From Actinomycetota bacterium (GTDB lineage Bacteria; Actinomycetota; Thermoleophilia; Gaiellales; Gaiellaceae): a stretch of 9,396 nt of DNA. The notes under the pieces are model-generated. The model saw only the letters and a list, made by a program, of their open reading frames with translations, had not been told where the DNA came from and did not search any database. The stretch spans positions 1 to 9,396 of the forward strand of contig JACCYG010000081.1 of NCBI GenBank assembly GCA_013696595.1. Reading direction: 5' to 3'. Below, piece after piece: positions 1 through 6,302 of this stretch. The position numbers were made by a program, and so were the translations under genes. Within the stretch, counting starts at the first letter, position 1. Each line of letters opens with the position of its first letter.

Positions 1-30
1 GTAATTAGCGCTTGTAACTGACAAACTGAA

Positions 31-441
31 TTACGCCTGGCGACGCGCTAGCACTGCGGCGACCGTCGCCCCGAAAACGATGTGATCGGCGAGCTGCGGG
101 ACGAGCGGCAGCGCGCGGATCCGCGGAAAGCGACGTCCGATCACGCCCAGATCGAGCGCGGCGATCGCGAGGCCCGCGGCGGCCCCGGACGCGACGCTCG
201 GCCGGCGGGGAAGCACGCGGGCGAGCACGAGCCCCCACCCGAGCGAGATGGAGAGATGGACCGGCGCCGCGGCGAGAAAGAGGTGCAGACGGCGAGTCTC
301 GTTCGGCAGCAGGATGGACCCGGCGGCCAGCGTGGCCTCGAGCGGGTCGCGTCCGGCGGCGAGCGCATGGACGGTCGACGGGAGGCCGCTGACGATTGCG
401 GCCACCGCGCCCGCAGCGAGCCCGTCGTGCGTCCGACTCAC
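31..441 (-). CDS. small four-helix integral membrane protein, unknown function
   Basis: This gene encodes 136 residues with a GTG start, ending in TAA. Four hydrophobic stretches are visible at about residues 7-26, 53-76, 84-101 and 117-133, so it is very probably an integral membrane protein. Between helices 3 and 4 is a basic loop (IGRRFPRIRALP) that is probably cytoplasmic by the positive-inside rule. The ending LADHIVFGATVAAV has the look of a conserved block, but I cannot attach a named family with confidence. The start lies 28 bases after the stop of the upstream DUF2231 gene on the same strand, so the two are probably cotranscribed. No strong Shine-Dalgarno is seen, only a weak AGG about 8 bases upstream. 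Function is unknown; reality as a gene is supported by length, membrane pattern and G/C-rich third positions. Confidence 0.75.
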   Translation of the reverse strand: MSRTHDGLAAGAVAAIVSGLPSTVHALAAGRDPLEATLAAGSILLPNETRRLHLFLAAAPVHLSISLGWGLVLARVLPRRPSVASGAAAGLAIAALDLGVIGRRFPRIRALPLVPQLADHIVFGATVAAVLARRQA

Positions 442-469
442 TCAGCGACCTGGCGAGAGAGCGTCTCGA

Positions 470-985
470 TCAGTCCGAGCCTTCCCGGTGAGGAGGACCG
501 GGTCTGATCGCGCTGGACGTCGGCTCGTCCTCGAGATTGAGCACGCGCATCCCGTGGACGTAGACGATGCTCCCTCCGATCCAGCCGCCGACGGTGAGGA
601 GCGCAAAGCCGATCAGCGTGAGGAGAAGCGAGCCGCCCGAGACGTCGCCTGCCGTGTAGTCGTCATGTCCGAAGATGGCGGCGAGCCCGAAGACCGCGCT
701 CGACGAGACCATGACGATCCAGTGGAGCGTCGCCGTCTTCCAGAGCGGCGTCCACCGGGTGATCTCGAACCAGTCGGCGATTCCGGTGATCGCCGTCGGG
801 GCGTTCACGACGAGGCCGACGATCAGGGCGAGCCACCAGCCGGTCGCCATGTTCTCTTCCGCGATCCCGAACGCCGCCAGCACGGCAAGAATTGACGCGA
901 GCGAATACATGCCGATGGTCGCATCCGTGAGCGGCGCATGGGTCGGATGGCCCGGAAATCCCTTGATCAGATAGCTCGGCTTCAT
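470..985 (-). CDS. DUF2231-family integral membrane protein
   Basis: This gene encodes 171 residues with an ATG start. The N-terminal GHPTHAPLTD block (residues 12-21) and four membrane segments (about 22-42, 49-69, 85-105, 119-141) match the layout of the DUF2231 family. The last helix carries GGWIGGSIVYVHGMRVLN, also typical of that family. The tail after residue 150 is acidic, then Pro/Gly-rich, and probably soluble. Histidines at 13, 16, 88 and 144 sit near helix ends; a redox or metal role has been suggested for some relatives but nothing here proves it. The start is fixed by a strong Shine-Dalgarno (GAAGGAGG, 7-base spacer). It is the first gene of a likely two-gene unit with the membrane protein downstream and is divergent from the small gene at 1098. 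The biological role is unknown. Confidence 0.85.
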   Translation of the reverse strand: MKPSYLIKGFPGHPTHAPLTDATIGMYSLASILAVLAAFGIAEENMATGWWLALIVGLVVNAPTAITGIADWFEITRWTPLWKTATLHWIVMVSSSAVFGLAAIFGHDDYTAGDVSGGSLLLTLIGFALLTVGGWIGGSIVYVHGMRVLNLEDEPTSSAIRPGPPHREGSD

Positions 986-992
986 CGCTTCG

Positions 993-1000
993 CCTCCTTC
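993..1000 (-). promoter_or_regulatory. strong Shine-Dalgarno for the DUF2231 gene
   Basis: On the minus strand GAAGGAGG is followed by a 7-base spacer (CGAAGCG) and the ATG at 985. It is the best ribosome binding site in the window and fixes the start of the DUF2231 gene. It contrasts with the plus-strand neighbours, which have none. Confidence 0.8.
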
Positions 1001-1060
1001 CTCCTCCCATCCCGTGCGAGAGGCTCGAGCGGCCAGACGAGGACGTCCACAGCAAGGACG

Positions 1061-1066
1061 ATTATC
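1061..1066 (-). promoter_or_regulatory. candidate -10 element for the DUF2231 gene
   Basis: Reading the minus strand, GATAAT matches the bacterial -10 consensus TATAAT at 5 of 6 positions. Transcription from it would start near 1054 and give a leader of about 70 bases that ends in the strong Shine-Dalgarno. No good -35 hexamer is visible at 16-18 bases: the 17-base position reads GTATTG, and a TTGCCG sits too close. It lies inside the 112-base divergent gap shared with the plus-strand gene starting at 1098. Confidence 0.35.
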
Positions 1067-1084
1067 CCCGTACCGAGAATCGGC

Positions 1085-1090
1085 AATACT
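1085..1090 (+). promoter_or_regulatory. candidate -10 element for a leaderless transcript of the gene at 1098
   Basis: AATACT matches TATAAT at 4 of 6 positions, including the key A2 and T6. Only seven bases separate it from the GTG at 1098. A start site 7-8 bases downstream of the hexamer would place the first transcribed base at or next to the GTG, i.e. a leaderless mRNA. No Shine-Dalgarno is present. The -35 region at a 17-base spacing (TTATCC, 1062-1067) is weak. Confidence 0.3.
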
Positions 1091-1097
1091 CGCCGTC

Positions 1098-1343
1098 GTG
1101 TCGAACCGCCGCTCGCTCGAGCTCTGGCACCACCGCGAGACAGGTGAGCTCTACATCGTCGAGGTGGACGACGACCGCGTTCTTGCAGTCAACGGACCCG
1201 TGACGGAGGACCAGATACGGGAGGACGCCCTCGCGTACAAGCAGGCGGCGCAGGGCCGCACGCCCGCCTACGACGAGCAAACGGCCGACGTCGAGCGTCG
1301 CCGGGCCGAGTTCGACCGAGAGCGTCTCGAACCGCCCGGTTGA
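1098..1343 (+). CDS. small hypothetical protein, 81 residues
   Basis: I do not recognise this family. I chose the GTG at 1098 (81 residues) over the ATG at 1014 for two reasons. The extra 28 residues would be Arg-rich, poorly structured sequence running across the divergent promoter region. The homology-like, balanced sequence starts only at SNRRSLELW. The protein has an N-terminal part with an apparent beta pattern (LELWHHRETGELYIVEVDDDRVLAVNG split over residues 7-33). A helical, highly charged second half follows (about 36-77, ending in an Arg/Glu-rich helix). It is soluble, with no signal peptide and no cysteines. It ends 21 bases before the DUF1059-like gene on the same strand, which appears to have its own promoter. 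No Shine-Dalgarno is visible, so translation may be leaderless. Function is unknown. Confidence 0.65.
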   Translation: MSNRRSLELWHHRETGELYIVEVDDDRVLAVNGPVTEDQIREDALAYKQAAQGRTPAYDEQTADVERRRAEFDRERLEPPG

Positions 1344-1350
1344 CGGCCCC

Positions 1351-1356
1351 TACAAT
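1351..1356 (+). promoter_or_regulatory. -10 element TACAAT for a probable leaderless mRNA
   Basis: TACAAT matches the TATAAT consensus at 5 of 6 positions. It ends 8 bases before the ATG at 1365, so transcription would begin at or within about two bases of the start codon. No Shine-Dalgarno precedes that ATG, which agrees with leaderless translation. The hexamer lies in the 21-base gap behind the stop of the preceding gene. The TTGACG at 1340-1345 is only 5 bases upstream and cannot serve as its -35. Confidence 0.5.
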
Positions 1357-1364
1357 GCGCGGCC

Positions 1365-1550
1365 ATGCGCGCCGTCCGCTGCTGGTGCGATGAGCTCGTC
1401 GCCGCCGAGAACGACCAGAGGCTCGTCGAGGTCCTGCGCGACCACGTGTCGGAAGCGCATCCAGACGAGGGACGGACCGATGACGATCTCCGCGAGCGCG
1501 TCGCGGCCGAGGCCGAGGAGCCGGAAGAGAAGCCGCCCTGGGCGTACTAG
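1365..1550 (+). CDS. DUF1059-like small protein
   Basis: This gene encodes 61 residues with an ATG start and a TAG stop. The order of an early Cys-rich strand (RCWCDELVAA, residues 5-14), a helix with Leu/Val spacing and a HVSEAH pair (His27, His32) resembles the small DUF1059 family. That family keeps cysteines near the N-terminus and a similar H-x4-H before the end of the helix. Cys6, Cys8, His27 and His32 could form a metal site; this is inference. After residue 33 the protein is strongly acidic and ends in PPWAY, a tail longer than the minimal DUF1059 core. A good -10 hexamer 8 bases upstream and no Shine-Dalgarno suggest its own leaderless transcript. It converges with the 2-oxoglutarate dehydrogenase gene, only 13 bases separating the two stops. 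Cellular role is unknown. Confidence 0.75.
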   Translation: MRAVRCWCDELVAAENDQRLVEVLRDHVSEAHPDEGRTDDDLRERVAAEAEEPEEKPPWAY

Positions 1551-1563
1551 CGGGCGCCGGGTC

Positions 1564-4392
1564 CTAGACGTTCAGCGCTTCGTTGACGATCCGGTCTTGC
1601 TCGACGAGGTGCGCCGTCGGGTAGCCCTCGCTCGGGCTCGCGCGCCACGGCCGGCCGCAGTACCGAAGGTCGACCTCGGCGGGCAGGCCTTCCTCGAGCC
1701 GGTGGCGGATCGCGCGCCAGGCGCCCATGTTCTGTGGCTCCTCCTGAGTCCAGACGACCTCGACGAGATTCGGATAGCGCGCGAGCAGCTCGTCGTAGGC
1801 GGCGACCGGGAACGGATAGAGCTGCTCGAGCCGCGCGACGGCGACATTCTCCGTCTCGCTCCGCGTCTCGTGGCCCACGATGTCGTAATAGACCTTTCCG
1901 GTGCAGAGGACGAGCCGCTCGGTGCGCATGCGGGCGTCGTCGTCGAGGGTGGGGTCGTCGAGAAGAGCCTGGAAGCGGCCGTCCGTGAAATCGACCAGCG
2001 TCGACGTCGCCTGTTTGAGGCGAAGCAGGCTCTTCGGCGTGAGAAGCACGAGCGGCCGAGCCTTGGGGTGCGTCGCCTGGCGGCGGAGAACGTGGAAGTA
2101 CTGCGCCGCAGTCGTGCAGTCGACGATCCGGATGTTCTCCTGTGCCGCCATCTGCATGAAGCGCTCGACGCGCGCGCTCGAGTGCTCCGGCCCGTTGCCC
2201 TCGTAGCCGTGGGGGAGCAGGAGTGTGAGGCGTGAAGTCTGGGCCCACTTCGAGAGACTCGAGACGATGAACTGGTCGACGATCACCTGCGCGCTGTTCA
2301 CGAAGTCGCCGAATTGCGCCTCCCAGAGCACGAGGTCATTCCGGCTGGCGACCGCGTAGCCGTACTCGAAACCGAGCGTGCCGATCTCGGAGAGCGGCGA
2401 GTTGTAGATCTGGATCGGAGCCTCGGCACCGGGAAGGTGCTGGATCGGAGCCCACGTCTTTCCCGTCTTCACGTCGTGGAGGACGAGATGCCGGTGCGCG
2501 AACGTTCCGCGCTCGGTGTCCTGCCCCGTGAGGCGGACGGCGACGCCTTCCGTAACGAGCGTCCCGAACGCGAAGGCCTCGGCCTGGGCCCAGTCGATGC
2601 CGCCGTCGGCGTCGAGCGTCTTGAGGCGCCGCTCGAGCTGCTTCATGAGCTTCGGGTGGGGAGTGAAGCCGTCGGGGACGGCGAGGAGCTGGCGATTTAA
2701 CTCCTCGAGCCGCTCGGCCGGAACGGCGGTGTCGGGCTCCTGGACGCCGACGCGGCCCGGCTTTCGCTCTTCCCGCGGCGCGCCGCCGGCTTCGAGTGAA
2801 GCTTTGAGCGCCTCGTGGGCGCCCCGCATCGCCTCCTGCGCTGCGGCGGCGAGCTTCTCAGCCTCCTCTTCGGGGACGACTCCGCGCTCGGCGAGGATCG
2901 CCGCGTATTGCTCGCGCACGGTCGGGTGGTTCTCGATCCTCGCGTACATGAGCGGCTGCGTGTACGCGGGCTCGTCTCCCTCATTGTGGCCGAAGCGCCG
3001 GTAGCCGACGAGATCGACGATCACGTCCTGGGCAAACCGCGCGCGGTACGCCATCGCGAGCCGGATCGACGCGACCGCCGCCTCGGCGTCGTCGGCGTTC
3101 ACGTGGACGATCGGCGCGTCGTAGCCCTTGGCGACGTCGCTCGAGTACCGCGTCGAGCGCCCCTCCGACGGGTCGGTGGTGAAACCGACCTGGTTGTTGG
3201 CGATGATGTGCAGCGTCCCGCCCGTGGAGTAGCCGTCGAGCGCCTGGAGATTGAGGGTCTCCGCGACCACGCCCTGTCCCGGGAAAGCCGCGTCGCCGTG
3301 GATCAGGATCGCCATTGCGAGGCGCGGGTCGTGGCTGCCTCCCGGATTTCCGTGATCCGTCTGGAGCGAGCGCGTGGTGCCCTCGACCACCGGGTCGACG
3401 TACTCGAGATGGCTCGGGTTCGAGGCGAGGCGGACCTGGACGTCCCCGGCCGAGGTTTTCCGCATGCCCTCCGATCCATAGTGGTACTTGACGTCGCCGG
3501 TGCCGCCTTCCGGGTCGTGCGTGACCGCCTCGAACTGCCGTTCGCCCTCGAACTCACGCAGGATGACGTCGTAGGGTCGGCCGATCGTGTGCGCGATCAC
3601 GTTCAGCCTTCCGCGGTGGGCCATCCCGATCACGACGTTCTGGGCTCCTCCGGCGGCGCCGAGCTCGATCGCCTCGTCGAGCATCGGCACCATGGCGTCG
3701 AGGCCCTCGATGGAGAACTGCTTCTGGCCGAGGAAGGCGCGGTGCAGGTAGCGCTCGAAGCCCTCGACCTCCGAGAGGCGGCCTAGCAGCGCTTTTTGCG
3801 CGTCCAGCTCGAGCGGCCGGCGGTGCGCGCCCGACTCGATCGTCCGCCGCAGCCACACGCGCTCCTCGTGGTCGGAGATGTGCTCGATCTCGTATGCCAG
3901 CGTCCCGCAGTACGTCTCGCGGAGGCGCGGGAGCGCTTCGGCGAGCGTCTCGCCTTCGACGTAGAGACGAAGGAGGCTTGCCGGGATGCGCGCCTGGAGC
4001 TCCGGAGTCAACTTCGGCTGGAGCCTCTCCGGTTCGAGCGCGGGGTCGCCGATCGGCTCGCTTCCGAGCGGATCGAGCCGAGCCGCGAGATGGCCGTGCA
4101 TGCGATGGGCCTTGACGAGCGCCATCGCGGCGGCGACGCCGCCGAGGAGCTCCGGATCGGTTCGAGCGGCCTCCGGCGCGGCCGGGGCGTAGGCGGCGCC
4201 GTTCCCGCCGATGCCTTCGGGCGAAAGCTCGCGCAGGCGCTCGACGATCGGCATGCCTTCGAAGAAACCGGCGGGGGCCGACTCGAAGACCGCCCGCCAG
4301 GCGGGGTCGACGGAATCGGGCGCAGTCAGATACTGGAGGAAAAGCTCCTGAACGAAGCCGGAGTTCAGGTCTTCGAGCTGTGTGAAATCCAC
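1564..4392 (-). CDS. sucA: 2-oxoglutarate dehydrogenase E1 component (thiamine diphosphate-dependent)
   Basis: The 942-residue protein decarboxylates 2-oxoglutarate and passes the succinyl group to the lipoyl E2 of the TCA-cycle complex in the cytoplasm. The N-terminal E1 segment (SGFVQELFLQYL, residues 11-22) is followed by the dehydrogenase core. Core motifs are GMAHRGRLNV (256-265), VKYHYG (301-306), NPSHLEYVDPVVEG (325-338), the thiamine-site GDAAFPGQG (366-374) and NNQVGFTT (399-406), HVNADD (430-435) and RRFGHNEGDEP (465-475). The transketolase-like C-terminal half has NSPLSEIGTLGFEYGYA (664-680), PHGYEGNGPEHSSAR (727-741) and CGRPWRASPSEGYPTAH (912-928). Length equals the free-standing SucA type; there is no fused E2 catalytic domain as in mycobacterial Kgd or corynebacterial OdhA. 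A charged Ala/Glu helical linker spans about 505-560. The start is GTG, without a properly spaced Shine-Dalgarno. E2 and E3 genes are not in the window. Confidence 0.96.
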   Translation of the reverse strand: MDFTQLEDLNSGFVQELFLQYLTAPDSVDPAWRAVFESAPAGFFEGMPIVERLRELSPEGIGGNGAAYAPAAPEAARTDPELLGGVAAAMALVKAHRMHGHLAARLDPLGSEPIGDPALEPERLQPKLTPELQARIPASLLRLYVEGETLAEALPRLRETYCGTLAYEIEHISDHEERVWLRRTIESGAHRRPLELDAQKALLGRLSEVEGFERYLHRAFLGQKQFSIEGLDAMVPMLDEAIELGAAGGAQNVVIGMAHRGRLNVIAHTIGRPYDVILREFEGERQFEAVTHDPEGGTGDVKYHYGSEGMRKTSAGDVQVRLASNPSHLEYVDPVVEGTTRSLQTDHGNPGGSHDPRLAMAILIHGDAAFPGQGVVAETLNLQALDGYSTGGTLHIIANNQVGFTTDPSEGRSTRYSSDVAKGYDAPIVHVNADDAEAAVASIRLAMAYRARFAQDVIVDLVGYRRFGHNEGDEPAYTQPLMYARIENHPTVREQYAAILAERGVVPEEEAEKLAAAAQEAMRGAHEALKASLEAGGAPREERKPGRVGVQEPDTAVPAERLEELNRQLLAVPDGFTPHPKLMKQLERRLKTLDADGGIDWAQAEAFAFGTLVTEGVAVRLTGQDTERGTFAHRHLVLHDVKTGKTWAPIQHLPGAEAPIQIYNSPLSEIGTLGFEYGYAVASRNDLVLWEAQFGDFVNSAQVIVDQFIVSSLSKWAQTSRLTLLLPHGYEGNGPEHSSARVERFMQMAAQENIRIVDCTTAAQYFHVLRRQATHPKARPLVLLTPKSLLRLKQATSTLVDFTDGRFQALLDDPTLDDDARMRTERLVLCTGKVYYDIVGHETRSETENVAVARLEQLYPFPVAAYDELLARYPNLVEVVWTQEEPQNMGAWRAIRHRLEEGLPAEVDLRYCGRPWRASPSEGYPTAHLVEQDRIVNEALNV

Positions 4393-4400
4393 CCCTTCGG

Positions 4401-4406
4401 AGCATA
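4401..4406 (-). promoter_or_regulatory. candidate -10 element for the 2-oxoglutarate dehydrogenase gene
   Basis: On the minus strand TATGCT fits the TANNNT pattern (4 of 6 to TATAAT). It ends 8 bases before the GTG at 4392, the spacing expected for a leaderless transcript. The GGAAGGGG-like purine run directly abuts the GTG, too close to act as a normal ribosome binding site. A GTGACG lies 14 bases upstream (4421-4426), short for a -35; at 16 bases TAGTGA is weak. Confidence 0.4.
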
Positions 4407-4451
4407 GCGACTGTCGTTTTCGTCACTAGCGCCTACGGGTAGACGTCGACC

Positions 4452-4607
4452 GTGGGTCACGATGACGAGAGCCCCGCACAGCCTGAGCCCACGCAGCCGG
4501 AAGAGCCCCAGACGTCGGTCCACGCGCAGACCGTCGGCCCGAAGCCCGCGACGAGCAACGAGCCGGACGAGGCCGCCGACCGGACGCTTGAGGAGGAGTC
4601 GCGCTGA
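4452..4607 (+). CDS. small acidic Pro/Glu/Gln-rich protein, hypothetical
   Basis: An open frame from GTG 4452 to TGA 4605-4607 encodes 51 residues, beginning GHDDESPAQPEPTQPEEP after the start and ending DRTLEEESR. It has no hydrophobic core, about a quarter acidic residues and many Pro/Gln, so it is probably disordered. Third codon positions are G or C in about 45 of 51 codons, as in true genes here. An in-frame TAG lies at 4440-4442, so GTG 4452 is the only usual start. No Shine-Dalgarno or convincing -10 is seen. It is divergent from the 2-oxoglutarate dehydrogenase gene and convergent with malate synthase. After the TGA the same frame stays open for 18 more coding-like codons to TAG 4662-4664, so this may be a truncated form of a 69-codon gene. 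It is unrecognised, and could be chance. Confidence 0.4.
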   Translation: MGHDDESPAQPEPTQPEEPQTSVHAQTVGPKPATSNEPDEAADRTLEEESR

Positions 4608-4685
4608 CGAGGGCAGAGCGAGCAGGAAGGCGAAGCGACTGAGGAGCGCCGCGACGAGAAGTAGTCACGCGGCGTGCGGGCCCGG

Positions 4686-6302
4686 CTACTCGAGGTCGAG
4701 GAGCTTCTCGTACGCGGGTAGCGTCAGGAACTCGACGAAGTCCTCGCTGAGCGCCACCTGCTCGAAGAGACGCCGCGACTCCTCCGGGCGGCCCTCCGCG
4801 TAGAACCATTCGTCGTTTCCGACCTCGCTGCGGATCCGCTCGAGCTCCTCGTCCTCCGCCCAGCGGACGAGATCGGCCGTCACGGCACGCCCGTCCGATA
4901 GCTCGACACCGTGGCGCACCCACTGCCAGACCTGGGAGCGCGCGATCTCCGACGTCGCCGCGTCCTCCATGAGCCCGTAGATCCCGGCCGCGCCGTTCCC
5001 GCGAAGCCACGACGAGATGTACTGGATCCCGACGTTGACGTCGTTTCGGAGGCCCTCCTCGGTGACCTCGCCCGGAGTCGAAGCGACGTCGAGAAGCTCG
5101 CCCGCACTCACCGACACCTCCTCGCGCAGCCGCTCGACCTGGTTGGGCCGCTCCCCGAGCACGGCGTCGAACTCTTCCGTCGCCGCAGGAACCGCGTCCG
5201 GATGGGCAACCCACGTGCCGTCGAACCCGTCTGTCGCCTCGCGGCGCTTGTCCTCTCGCACCTTCGCGAGCGCCTTCTCGTTCGCCTCGGGATCCTTCCG
5301 GCTGGGGATCACGGCCGCCATCCCGCCCATCGCGTGTGCACCGCGGCGGTGGCACGTCTTCACGAGGAGCTCGGTGTACGCGCGCATGAAGGGCACCGTC
5401 ATCGTCACCGAGTTTCGGTCGGGGAGGGCGAACTCTGGCCGCTCGCGGAACGTCTTGATGAGACTGAACATGTAGTCCCAGCGGCCTGCGTTCAGGCCGG
5501 CGGAGTGGTCGCGGAGCTCGTACAGGATCTCCTCCATCTCGAACGCAGCCCAGATCGTCTCGATGAGGACGGTCGCCTTGATCGTCCCGCGCGGGATCCC
5601 GAGCGTGTCCTGCGCGTACTCGAAGACCGAGTTCCAGAGGCGCGCCTCGAGGTGGCCCTGAAGCTTGGGAAGGTAGAAGTACGGACCGCTCCCCTTATCG
5701 AGCAGGCGCCGCGCGTTGTGGAAGAAGAAGAGGCCGAAGTCGAAGAGGCTCCCCGACATCGGCGCGCCGTCCACGACGACGTGCTTCTCGGGGAGATGCC
5801 AGCCGCGCGGGCGGACGAGGAGCGTCGCGACCTCCTCGTTCAGGCGGTATTCCTTGCTCGTCTTCGGATCGGTGAACTCGATCCTGCGCTCGATCGCGTC
5901 GACCAGGTTGACGTGGCCGCCGACCTGGTTCTCCCACGTCGGCGAGTTCGCGTCCTCGAAGTCGGCCATGAAGCCGCGGGCGCCCGAGTTCAGAGCGTTG
6001 ATGACCATCTTCCGGTCGGTCGGGCCGGTGATCTCGACGCGGCGGTTTTGGAGGTCGTCCGGGACGGGTGCGACCCGCCAGTCGCCCTCGTGCACCTGAC
6101 GCGTCTCGGCGAGGAAATCGATCGACCCGCCCGCGTCGATCTCGGCCTGGCGCTCGGCGCGCCGCTCGAGCAGATCTTCGCGTACGGGATTGAACTCGCG
6201 CTGCAACGCCGCGACGAACTCAATCGCCTCGGGGGTCAGGATCTCCGCGAAGCGCCCTTCGACCGGACCGCGGACGTCGACGCCTGCGAGCGCTGCCTTC
6301 AT
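4686..6302 (-). CDS. aceB: malate synthase, A type
   Basis: The 538-residue enzyme condenses glyoxylate with acetyl-CoA to give malate and CoA. Length and motifs match the A isoform rather than the ~720-residue G isoform. Visible are RPRGWHLPEKHV (164-175, Arg166 the expected catalytic arginine), LIETIWAAFEMEEI (246-259, Glu248) and RWDYMFSLIK (274-283, Asp276). Also present are HAMGGMAAVIPSRKD (323-337) and GLMEDAATSEIARSQVWQW (443-461, Asp447 the expected catalytic base). Glu248 and Asp276 are the predicted magnesium ligands. All key residues are present. The start at ATG 6302 has a Shine-Dalgarno GGAAGGA with a 4-base spacer and overlaps the glcF stop as ATGA. The frame stays open far upstream through glcF, but that part is Arg/Ala-rich and not coding. 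As last gene of the glc operon it consumes the glyoxylate made by GlcDEF. Confidence 0.96.
   Translation of the reverse strand: MKAALAGVDVRGPVEGRFAEILTPEAIEFVAALQREFNPVREDLLERRAERQAEIDAGGSIDFLAETRQVHEGDWRVAPVPDDLQNRRVEITGPTDRKMVINALNSGARGFMADFEDANSPTWENQVGGHVNLVDAIERRIEFTDPKTSKEYRLNEEVATLLVRPRGWHLPEKHVVVDGAPMSGSLFDFGLFFFHNARRLLDKGSGPYFYLPKLQGHLEARLWNSVFEYAQDTLGIPRGTIKATVLIETIWAAFEMEEILYELRDHSAGLNAGRWDYMFSLIKTFRERPEFALPDRNSVTMTVPFMRAYTELLVKTCHRRGAHAMGGMAAVIPSRKDPEANEKALAKVREDKRREATDGFDGTWVAHPDAVPAATEEFDAVLGERPNQVERLREEVSVSAGELLDVASTPGEVTEEGLRNDVNVGIQYISSWLRGNGAAGIYGLMEDAATSEIARSQVWQWVRHGVELSDGRAVTADLVRWAEDEELERIRSEVGNDEWFYAEGRPEESRRLFEQVALSEDFVEFLTLPAYEKLLDLE

Larger units (their letters stand above)
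4393..4685. other. intergenic region between malate synthase stop and 2-oxoglutarate dehydrogenase start
   Basis: This 293-base stretch separates two minus-strand genes. It holds the presumed promoter of the dehydrogenase gene (near 4401-4429) and the small plus-strand acidic ORF (4452-4607, same frame open again to 4664). Downstream of malate synthase there is a short CACGCCGCGTG inverted repeat (about 4666-4676), but no T-tract follows in the minus direction, so I do not call a terminator. No tRNA or riboswitch-like structure was recognised. Confidence 0.6.

Noticed and set aside
1014..1097. An upstream ATG at 1014 that would extend the 81-residue protein by 28 residues.
   Set aside because: The extension is Arg-rich, crosses the divergent promoter elements and has no ribosome binding site; GTG 1098 fits better.
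1390..3786. Long plus-strand open frames antisense to the 2-oxoglutarate dehydrogenase gene (for example 1390-2235 and 2815-3786).
   Set aside because: They are covered by a gene with clear family motifs on the other strand; composition is that of reverse-complement shadows.
4660..4690. Inverted repeat near the end of malate synthase as an intrinsic terminator.
   Set aside because: The stem is only 4-5 pairs with a 1-3 base loop and no T-tract follows in the direction of transcription.
4426..5355. A 309-residue minus-strand frame overlapping malate synthase and the intergenic gap.
   Set aside because: Extremely Arg/Gly-rich, no family pattern, and overlaps the true malate synthase frame.
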